The position numbers and the translations under genes were made by a program. Positions 7,090 to 12,237 of a stretch of DNA of 12,237 bases are shown in pieces (the stretch's first letter is position 1; each line of letters starts with the position of its first letter). The notes below the pieces were generated by a model. That model saw nothing but the letters and a program-made list of their open reading frames with translations. It searched no databases and was not told the origin of the DNA. Location of the stretch: positions 1 through 12,237 of the forward strand of contig CAZWVM010000107.1 of the NCBI GenBank assembly GCA_964637705.1, read 5' to 3'. Source of the stretch: CAZWVM01 sp964637705 (lineage in GTDB: Bacteria > UBA8481).

Positions 7090-7983
7090 TTACTGCAGGC
7101 CCACCATGTCGACGAGCATCGCGGAGTCGCCGTAGAAGTCGCTCACGTCGTTCACCTCGATCCGGACCGTGTAGTCCCCGGCGTCGAAGGAGAGAACATC
7201 GCTCGACTTCGTGATCCAACCCGTCTGTCCGCCCGTCTGCCCGCGGCCGGCGTTGATGAGGTTCGGGAGGCCGGAGACCGGGATGAGCGTCGAGGAGTTC
7301 ACCGACTCGAAGAGACCGAACTGGACCGTGCCGTCGGCGTGGGTCAGCGTCACGAGAGCGTTGTCGTTGAAGTGCGCTCCGGATCCGCCGACCGCCGCGT
7401 TGATCTCCGTCGTGATGAAGTTGTACAGCACCGAGAAGGTCATGTTCTTCGGCGTGTTCACGTGGAAGGTCTGCTCGATGTAGCCCTGGTTGCCGGCGTC
7501 CCAGGTGCCCGAGTAAGTGACCGCAAAGCGGTTGTCCGTGGACGTCGCGGCCGGCGTCACCGTTCCGAACGCCGAGGCGCCCGCGTAGGCGTTGAGAGAC
7601 GTCCACCCGCTCAGGTCCGTCGTGAACTCGGCATTCGTGATCGAGGTCCCGCCGGAGGATCCGAAGAGACGCTGGATCAGGTCCCTCGGCAACAACTCGA
7701 GCCCGTCGATCGGCCGGGTCTTCCAGATCTTCACCAGGGAGGAGATCAGGATTCCGATCTTCTGCTTCAGGGTCACGCCGCCCCTAACTTCCTCGGGCCG
7801 CGCCACGATCTCCACCGCTCCGCCCGTCATGGCGCTCGGCGTGAGAACGATATCTTCCGAGAGAAGGAGGTCATCCATCGAGACCGGCGTGGCCTCTTCC
7901 GCGCGCACGCCAGGCGCGACGACACAGGTTCCCGCAATCGCCAACACCGCCATTCCGAAAGCCAGTCCGATCGTCCTCTTCAT
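7090..7983 (-). CDS. Secreted protein with propeptide-like region and jelly-roll-like C-terminal domain
   Basis: This 297-residue protein has a clear signal peptide (KR, hydrophobic core 5-22, cleavage likely after GVRA at 28). Residues 29-110 form a separate region with an amphipathic/hydrophobic helix (KQKIGILISSLVKIW, 73-87) and ending GSSGG at 108-112. Residues 113-297 look like a carbohydrate-binding-module-type beta-sandwich: they open with NAEFTTDLSGWTS, a pattern common at the start of such domains, and finish with DSAMLVDMVGLQ, a common last strand. There is no PEP-CTERM tail or membrane anchor. I do not recognise a named family. Expression signals are unusually complete: AAGGAGG ribosome binding site, sigma-54 promoter, two upstream dyads and a strong terminator, so it is a single-gene unit that probably reaches high expression when induced. 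It is a plausible client of the neighbouring C39 peptidase and barrel; that link is inference. Confidence 0.85.
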   Translation of the reverse strand: MKRTIGLAFGMAVLAIAGTCVVAPGVRAEEATPVSMDDLLLSEDIVLTPSAMTGGAVEIVARPEEVRGGVTLKQKIGILISSLVKIWKTRPIDGLELLPRDLIQRLFGSSGGTSITNAEFTTDLSGWTSLNAYAGASAFGTVTPAATSTDNRFAVTYSGTWDAGNQGYIEQTFHVNTPKNMTFSVLYNFITTEINAAVGGSGAHFNDNALVTLTHADGTVQFGLFESVNSSTLIPVSGLPNLINAGRGQTGGQTGWITKSSDVLSFDAGDYTVRIEVNDVSDFYGDSAMLVDMVGLQ

Positions 7984-7989
7984 GATGAC

Positions 7990-7996
7990 CCTCCTT
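7990..7996 (-). promoter_or_regulatory. Strong Shine-Dalgarno of the secreted-protein gene
   Basis: AAGGAGG on the minus strand lies 6 nt before the ATG at 7983. It is a near-perfect ribosome binding site, the best in the window, suggesting high translation and fixing the start codon. Confidence 0.85.
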
Positions 7997-8012
7997 TCCG
8001 ACTCTCATGAAA

Positions 8013-8028
8013 AGCAAGGCTTGTGCCA
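8013..8028 (-). promoter_or_regulatory. Sigma-54 (-24/-12) promoter
   Basis: The minus strand reads TGGCACAAGCCTTGCT, matching the RpoN consensus TGGCACG-N4-TTGCW at every defined position except the G at position 7. The invariant GG and GC doublets have the correct spacing. Transcription should start near 8002, giving an 18-nt leader containing the Shine-Dalgarno. Sigma-54 promoters need an activator ATPase, and one is encoded in the same cluster (9855-11213). Confidence 0.85.
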
Positions 8029-8034
8029 AGAGGT

Positions 8035-8047
8035 AAAACATCTGATA
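8035..8047 (-). promoter_or_regulatory. Possible IHF-binding site
   Basis: The minus strand reads TATCAGATGTTTT, close to the IHF consensus WATCAR-N4-TTR with one mismatch at the last base. It lies in an A+T-rich stretch between the sigma-54 promoter and the dyads, where IHF commonly bends DNA to bring an activator to the polymerase. The motif is degenerate and the surroundings are A+T-rich, so the match alone is weak. Confidence 0.35.
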
Positions 8048-8069
8048 ATATATGAGATATATGATTGAA

Positions 8070-8091
8070 CGTCTCTATACGGAGACACTTG
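8070..8091 (+). promoter_or_regulatory. Promoter-proximal upstream activating site (dyad)
   Basis: The plus strand reads CGTCTC, then TATACG, then GAGACACTTG. The GTCTC/GAGAC arms form a 16-bp dyad centred at 8078.5, about 77 bp upstream of the predicted sigma-54 start. The second copy at 8135-8156 shares all 16 non-spacer bases in inverted orientation. Position and symmetry suit an NtrC-type dimer; the regulator at 9855-11213 is the natural candidate. The binding partner is inferred. Confidence 0.75.
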
Positions 8092-8134
8092 TTTTCGCAT
8101 TGGAATCGAAGAGAATCTGGAAAAAGGACAGATG

Positions 8135-8156
8135 CAAGTGTCTCTAAAAGGAGACG
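8135..8156 (-). promoter_or_regulatory. Promoter-distal upstream activating site (dyad, inverted copy)
   Basis: Read on the minus strand this is CGTCTC, then CTTTTA, then GAGACACTTG: identical to the proximal site except for the six-base spacer. Its dyad is centred at 8147.5, about 146 bp upstream of the predicted start and 69 bp from the proximal dyad. It begins one base beyond the stop codon of the barrel gene, so the two sites occupy the intergenic space in opposite orientation. Confidence 0.75.
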
Positions 8157-8157
8157 G

Positions 8158-9029
8158 CTACTTCGTCCAACTCAATCCCAGAGAGAGAACGGCGTCGGTC
8201 GCGTTGTCGGTCGCCCCGAAAGCCGCACCCCATTCGCATTTCCAGTGCTCGGATACGTTCCAGGAAACGCCCCCGCCAAACCTGAGGATGTCCTGGTCGG
8301 TCCCTGCCTGCTCGATCGATCGCTGCCGGGTATGACCGATGATGTCGCCCGCCGTNNNNNNNNNNTACACGACGCTCTTCCGATCTCGCCCGCCGTGTAG
8401 ACGTTGGCGCGGACACGGGGGTTGAGCGAGATGGAGAGACCCAGGCGGAAGCGGAAGTCCTCGCCCGGCTCGATCTTGCCGAACCCGGGCCACTCGTCCG
8501 GCACGGTCCACTGGTGACCGATGTAGGCGTAGAGCGCCGTCGGATCGATGACCTTGATGAACGTGAGGCCCGGCGTGAACTTGTAGAAGCCGTCTCCGAG
8601 AGATCGGTTGTATTCATACGGGTTCTTGCCGGTGGGAAAGACGACATCGGTCGAGAGGATGACTTTCCAGTCCTGTGAGCCGGCGGCGTCCCAGGAGACC
8701 TGCGCATACAGGTCGCCGAAGCCTTCCTGGTCGGTGCTGGCGATCAGGGCGGGAAAGGTCACGCGTTCCTGTTCGATGTAGGAGTAGGGGCCCTCCACGT
8801 AGAGCTCCAGCCGGTTCACGGGCGAGTATCGGACGGAGAGGACCATGTCGGCGTTGCGGTCGAACTGAAGGCCGTTGCGATCGAAGGCGAATTGGGCCCG
8901 CGTGCCGATCTCGAGTTCGCCACCCTTGAGCACGTTCGTCGGGCGAGGGAGGTACCACTCCTCGGCGTGCACGGGCATGGCCGCGCAGAGAATCGCCGCG
9001 ATACCGATCCCCCGGATCATTCGTCTCAT
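8158..9029 (-). CDS. Outer-membrane beta-barrel protein (phenol MetA-deg/transporter-like), interrupted by assembly artefact
   Basis: A signal peptide (MRRMIRGIGIAAILCAAMPVHAEE, cleavage near AHAE-type site VHA/EE) is followed by alternating beta-strand sequence, for example LELYVEGPYSYIEQ, WKVILSTDVVFPTGKNP and YAYIGHQW. The C-terminal strand is AVLSLGLSWTK. This suits a small outer-membrane barrel resembling the 'MetA-pathway of phenol degradation'/putative transporter group, probably a channel or export pore; the phenol label should not be taken literally. The raw frame is broken at 8356-8396 by Ns, adapter and a duplicated 10-mer. Deleting those 41 bases gives a continuous 276-residue protein in which NVYTAG runs straight into DIIGHTRQRS. 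The ATG at 9029 overlaps the peptidase TGA (ATGA), so the two are co-translated. The TAG stop is at 8158-8160. Confidence 0.85.
8356..8396. other. Assembly gap, Illumina adapter remnant and duplicated 10-mer
   Basis: Positions 8356-8365 are ten Ns. Positions 8366-8386 begin TACACGACGC and end CTCTTCCGATCT, the 3' end of the standard Illumina TruSeq read-1 adapter. Positions 8387-8396 (CGCCCGCCGT) repeat 8346-8355 exactly. The contig ends therefore overlap and the gap is false: removing the 41 bases restores the frame of the barrel gene. Confidence 0.97.
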
Positions 9030-9835
9030 TCCATCACCGTGTTACTCAAGGTTATCGACCGGAGCGAGGATTGATAAAGGGAAAGAGGCACGGTTTCCTC
9101 GGGGAGAACCACCCGTTCCTCGGGATCGCGCGTGATATAGACCTGCCCTGTTTCGCTCTTCCAGGCCGGGAAGGGCCTGCCGCTGACGGCCAGGATCATC
9201 CGGTCGCCGGCCTCCCAGGCCCGTCCGAACTGCTCGATCGGCAGGCGCACGTTGCCGTAGGCGGGATCCGAGATGAAGAGCCAGCCGTCCGCGACGTCCC
9301 TCACGACGACGAAATGGAGATACTCCTCGTAGAGCAGGATCCGGCAGATGACGGGCTTCAGCTTCTCGAGCGATTTCAAAGCCTCCGAATCCGCGGCCGC
9401 CCGGAGCGTGACGGCCTTGAAGCCCAGCGAGCGGGCGATTCGCTGGAGGTCGGCCGCGGAGAGGGGCGGCAATTCGACCGAATCGGCGCCGTGGTCGCGC
9501 ACGTAGGCCGAGTCCGCGAGAAGCCGATCGAGAATCTCCCGTTCCCGCGTGGGACGGCCCAGGGCGGAGAGCGTGGTGGCCAGGGCCGCCGCTCCACAGG
9601 TGAATTCCTGGGTCTGCGTCGCCATGCCCGCGCTCCGCATCTCCGACATGGGCACCGGCTCGCGCATCGGCAGGGGAGCGCAGGAGAAGAGAAGGGCGAG
9701 GATGCCGATCGCCCACGGAGCGATCTTGCCCCGGCATAGGGGCCCGCGTCGCGAGTCCGGGCGGGTCGGACTTCCGCTCCCGACCGGACCGGACGAAAGT
9801 TTGTTTCTCTCGTGACCTCCCGGGGTGAACGACAT
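9026..9835 (-). CDS. C39-like cysteine peptidase, predicted lipoprotein
   Basis: With the ATG at 9835 the protein has 269 residues. A hydrophobic segment (APWAIGILALLFSC, 39-52) ends in a lipobox-like LFSC, suggesting a lipid-anchored periplasmic or outer-membrane protein. The peptidase domain has the C39 triad: Cys80 in QTQEFTCGAAAL, His174 in YLHFVVV and Asp190 in ISDPAYGNV, with Gln74 or Gln76 as a possible oxyanion residue. C39 domains usually cleave after Gly-Gly in export leaders; free-standing relatives include FapD of the Pseudomonas functional-amyloid system. The N-terminal extension before the hydrophobic segment is long (about 38 residues) and polar, so the true start is uncertain: GTG 9853 is another option, and no good Shine-Dalgarno is seen. 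It follows the regulator by 19 nt and overlaps the barrel gene by 4 nt. Its substrate may be the secreted protein downstream (inference). Confidence 0.85.
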   Translation of the reverse strand: MSFTPGGHERNKLSSGPVGSGSPTRPDSRRGPLCRGKIAPWAIGILALLFSCAPLPMREPVPMSEMRSAGMATQTQEFTCGAAALATTLSALGRPTREREILDRLLADSAYVRDHGADSVELPPLSAADLQRIARSLGFKAVTLRAAADSEALKSLEKLKPVICRILLYEEYLHFVVVRDVADGWLFISDPAYGNVRLPIEQFGRAWEAGDRMILAVSGRPFPAWKSETGQVYITRDPEERVVLPEETVPLSLYQSSLRSITLSNTVME

Positions 9836-9854
9836 CGTCGATCCCGGTCTCACG

Positions 9855-11213
9855 TCACTTCCGGATGCCGTACTTCGCCACAAGCCGCAGGAGCGCGGTG
9901 CGTCCCATGGCGAGTTTCTTCGCGGCCCGGGTCGCGCTGCCGTTCGATTCCACGAGCGCGGCTTCGATCACCGACCGGGTCCATTCCTCGACGGCCTTCG
10001 CCTTCGCCTCGCGGAACGGCATTTCGAGGCGCGGCGCCGCCGTGGGATCCAGGTGGGACGCCTCGATCCGCGCGACCGCGCGGCGGGCGCCGTCGGGCGC
10101 CGCGAAGCCGCCGTGCGCCGCCATGAGGCGGGAAAGGCCCCGCTCGAGCACGTTCGCCAGCTCTCGGACGTTGCCGCTCCAGATGCGCGTCATGAGCGCC
10201 GAGAGCGCGTCCGGAGCGAGCCCGATCTCCGCCGGGAAATTCTCCTTTCGCGCGATGCGGTCGAGAAGAACACGAGAGATGACCGGCACGTCCTCCGGCC
10301 GCTCCGACAGGGACGGCATCTCGATCCTCAGGACGTTCAGGCGGTAGTAGAGGTCCTTCCGGAACGTGCCCTTCGCCACGAGTTCCTCGATGCGCGCGTT
10401 CGTCGCCGCGACGATGCGCACCTCCGCCTTCATCGCCTTCTCCGCGCCCAGCGGCCAGATCTCCGCGGTTTCGATCGCCCGCAGGAGCTTGGGCTGCAGT
10501 TCCAGGGGCAGGGAGTCGATCTCGTCCAGGAAGAGCGTGCCGCCGCGCGCCAGTTCGAAGCGGCCCTTCTTGCGGGCGTGAGCTCCCGTGAAGGCGCCCT
10601 TCTCGTGCCCGAAGAGCTCGCTCTCCACCAGTTCTCGCGGGAGGGCGCCGAGGTTGACGGCGATGAAGGGGCCGGAGGCCACGCGCGAACCCTCGTGGAC
10701 CGCGCGCGCGGCCGCGTCCTTGCCCGTGCCCGTCTCGCCCGTGATGAGGACCGGTGTCGAGGCGCCGGCGGCCGCATCGATGTCGGCGTAGACGCGGCGC
10801 ATGGCCGAGCTGACGCCGGCGAGATCGCCTCGTCCTCCCGCGAGCGAGGCGGCGCGCAGTTTCAGCGTCCGCTCCGCCTCCTTCGCGTGGAGTATCAGTT
10901 CATCCGGGTCGAAGGGCTTGGAGAGATAGGCTCGCGCCCCGCGCCTCATCGCCTCGACCGCCGACGGGATCGATCCATAGGCCGTCATCATGATGACCTC
11001 GAGGCTGGGTTTGATCTTTCGCGCCTCCGCCAGGACGTCGAGCCCGTCCATGTCCGGGAGGCGCAGGTCGGAGACGAGCAGATCGGCCCCGGCGACCCTT
11101 TCGAGTGTCTGGTGCCCGTCGGGGGCACCCTCGACTTCCCAACCCTCCTCGCCCAGGTTCGCGACGAGCCCGGATCTCAGGGCCTCGTCGTCCTCGCAGA
11201 TCAGGATCCTCAC
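9855..11213 (-). CDS. NtrC-family sigma-54-dependent response regulator
   Basis: This 452-residue protein has the classical three-domain layout. The receiver domain (1-115) has an acidic pocket at Glu7-Asp8-Asp9, phosphoacceptor Asp49 in SDLRLPDMDG, Thr77 and Lys99. The AAA+ domain (about 130-360) has Walker A GETGTGKD (159-166), the sigma-54-contacting GAFTGA loop (206-211), Walker B GGTLFLDEI (224-232) and WSGNVREL (345-352). A Fis-type helix-turn-helix lies at about 420-450 (ATRAAKKLAMGRTALLRL). It should therefore hydrolyse ATP to open sigma-54 promoters when phosphorylated. The GTG at 11213 overlaps the kinase TGA (GTGA), marking the cognate pair; a longer ORF extending to 12050 is only a shadow of the kinase gene. 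The likely target is the promoter at 8013-8028 through the dyads at 8070-8156. Confidence 0.97.
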   Translation of the reverse strand: MRILICEDDEALRSGLVANLGEEGWEVEGAPDGHQTLERVAGADLLVSDLRLPDMDGLDVLAEARKIKPSLEVIMMTAYGSIPSAVEAMRRGARAYLSKPFDPDELILHAKEAERTLKLRAASLAGGRGDLAGVSSAMRRVYADIDAAAGASTPVLITGETGTGKDAAARAVHEGSRVASGPFIAVNLGALPRELVESELFGHEKGAFTGAHARKKGRFELARGGTLFLDEIDSLPLELQPKLLRAIETAEIWPLGAEKAMKAEVRIVAATNARIEELVAKGTFRKDLYYRLNVLRIEMPSLSERPEDVPVISRVLLDRIARKENFPAEIGLAPDALSALMTRIWSGNVRELANVLERGLSRLMAAHGGFAAPDGARRAVARIEASHLDPTAAPRLEMPFREAKAKAVEEWTRSVIEAALVESNGSATRAAKKLAMGRTALLRLVAKYGIRK

Positions 11214-12237
11214 GGGGTGCGCACGGGCAGGATCACGCGGAATCGCGCCCCCCCGCCCTCTTCTCTCGTCCGGTTCTCCGCCATCAGCCGTCCCCCGTGA
11301 GATTCGCAGATCTTGCGGGCGATCGTCAACCCCAGGCCCGTTCCGGTCGTTTTCGTCGTGTAGAACGGCTCGAAGATGCGCTCGGGATCCTCCCCGAGCC
11401 CGGGCCCGTCGTCCTCGACGATGATCACGACGCCGTCGGGTTCGACGCGCGCGGAGACGCGGGCGTGCGCTCCCTTGCCGAGGGCATCGCGGCAGTTCTC
11501 GAGCAGGTTCACCATGACCTCCTGCAACTGGTCGGCGTCGGCCCGTAGGAACGGCAGGTTTTCGGGGCACGCCGTCTCGAGCCCGATGCCCTTCTCGCGG
11601 AAACCCTCCTCGAAGAGCGCCGCGACCGTGCGGAGGATCTCGGCGGGCGAGACGGTGCGGTCGGGGGCGGAACGCTGGCGGGAGAAGCCCAGGAGGAGGC
11701 GGACGGTGCGGGCGATGCGGTCGACCTGGCCGGAGATGACCCCGAGGCCCGCGACGGCATCGGAGTCGCCGGCGTGGCGCTTCTCCAGGAGCTTCAGGTG
11801 GGCCTTGATCGCCCCCAGCGGGTTGTTCACCTCGTGGGCGACCGTGGCCGCGAGGCGGCCGATGATCGCCTGCCGCTCCGTCGCCGCCAGCGCCTCTTCC
11901 ATCCGCTTCAGGTCCGTGAGGTCGCGGAAGCCGATGACCGCGCCGGTGCGGCGATCGTCGAGGGTGTGGGGCGAGGCGGTGACGCCCCAGAGCCGTTCCC
12001 CCTTCCCGAAGACCTCGATCCGGTGCTGCGCCTCGCCGCTCTCCAGGCACGCCGCGATCGGGTCGTTGCTGACGAAGCCGAAGAGATCGTGGTAGTGGCG
12101 GCCGACGACGTCGTGCCCGAAGGCGCCCTGGGCCGCGGCGTTCGCGGCCGCGATCGCGCCGCCCGGATCGACCACGAGGAGCGGGGAGACGATGGAGGAG
12201 AAGAGGTTGCGCGCGTGGGCCTTCTCCGACTCGATCT
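11210..12237 (-). CDS. PAS-domain sensor histidine kinase (NtrB/AtoS-type), 5' end beyond the window
   Basis: The frame is open to the right edge (342 codons visible), so the N-terminus is missing; the GTG at 12175 is internal because the sequence before it (NLFSSIVSPLLVVD) is already typical PAS. The order is PAS domain (about 12210-11910), HisKA helix with the phospho-accepting His in AHEVNNPLGAIK (codon at 11836-11834), and the HATPase domain with N box NLLENCRDA, G1 DDGPGLG, F box FEPFYTTK and G2 GTGLGL. It is a soluble-looking portion; any membrane or periplasmic sensor would lie upstream. It ends GTGA-overlapping the NtrC-type regulator, which it should phosphorylate. The signal sensed is unknown. 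It is the first visible gene of the operon with the peptidase and barrel. Confidence 0.95.
   Translation of the reverse strand, partial: IESEKAHARNLFSSIVSPLLVVDPGGAIAAANAAAQGAFGHDVVGRHYHDLFGFVSNDPIAACLESGEAQHRIEVFGKGERLWGVTASPHTLDDRRTGAVIGFRDLTDLKRMEEALAATERQAIIGRLAATVAHEVNNPLGAIKAHLKLLEKRHAGDSDAVAGLGVISGQVDRIARTVRLLLGFSRQRSAPDRTVSPAEILRTVAALFEEGFREKGIGLETACPENLPFLRADADQLQEVMVNLLENCRDALGKGAHARVSARVEPDGVVIIVEDDGPGLGEDPERIFEPFYTTKTTGTGLGLTIARKICESHGGRLMAENRTREEGGGARFRVILPVRTP

Noticed and set aside
7090..7983. PEP-CTERM/exosortase substrate interpretation of the secreted protein
   Set aside because: The jelly-roll-like domain and sigma-54 control recall such proteins, but the C-terminus has no PEP motif, membrane helix or basic tail.
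8071..8155. CRISPR or transposon end interpretation of the GTCTC/GAGAC repeats
   Set aside because: There are only two copies, with different six-base spacers inside each dyad, no array, no transposase and no target duplication; the promoter geometry fits activator sites better.
8172..8355. Genuine frameshift or pseudogene in the barrel gene
   Set aside because: The break coincides with Ns, adapter sequence and a duplicated 10-mer; removing 41 bases restores the frame exactly.
9825..11300. 491-residue plus-strand ORF
   Set aside because: It is antisense to the NtrC-type regulator, whose receiver, AAA+ and helix-turn-helix motifs are complete.
9855..12050. 731-residue ORF that could be read as a fused kinase-regulator
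   Set aside because: The first 279 residues are an out-of-frame reading of the kinase gene. The kinase has its own stop at 11210-11212, overlapping the regulator's GTG.

Overview
The window comes from a G+C-rich (roughly two-thirds G+C by eye) Gram-negative bacterium: it encodes an outer-membrane beta-barrel, a lipobox peptidase, a sigma-54 activator and secreted proteins. The tRNA gene has no encoded CCA. A run of 10 Ns followed by sequencing-adapter sequence suggests a draft or metagenomic assembly. An acidobacterial or deltaproteobacterial-type lineage would fit, but nothing here settles the phylum. All intergenic gaps are short; no stretch over 300 bases lacks a gene.

Left part (1-4101, minus strand): a probable operon read right to left. 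It holds a LeuT-like sodium symporter of the NSS family, a 36-residue MetS-type small subunit overlapping it by 4 nt, a DUF342/FapA-like protein, and an unrecognised gene that starts inside the DUF342 stop codon and runs off the left edge. Diverging from it (4185-5719, plus strand) are an AGCS sodium:alanine/glycine symporter and an overlapping 67-residue cysteine-rich protein. Both divergent transporter genes appear to have a -10 box 6-7 nt upstream of the ATG and no convincing Shine-Dalgarno, suggesting leaderless mRNAs.

Middle (5755-7059, minus strand): tRNA-Arg(ACG), followed after only 27 nt by an AI-2E/PerM-family membrane protein with a TTG start and a GGAGG ribosome binding site. A strong intrinsic terminator for the next gene lies just upstream of the tRNA.

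Right part (7090-12237, minus strand): the most interesting region. A PAS histidine kinase (cut by the right edge), an NtrC-type sigma-54-dependent response regulator, a C39-like cysteine peptidase lipoprotein and an outer-membrane barrel are tightly packed as one operon. Beyond the barrel gene are two copies of a dyad (GTCTC, six bases, GAGAC) in inverted orientation, an IHF-like site and a near-consensus -24/-12 promoter in front of a secreted 297-residue protein with a jelly-roll-like C-terminal domain. The inferred circuit is: kinase phosphorylates regulator, regulator binds the paired enhancer sites and activates sigma-54 RNA polymerase, the secreted protein is made, and the peptidase and barrel may mature or export it. 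The barrel gene looks frameshifted only because of an assembly artefact; removing 41 bases restores the full frame.
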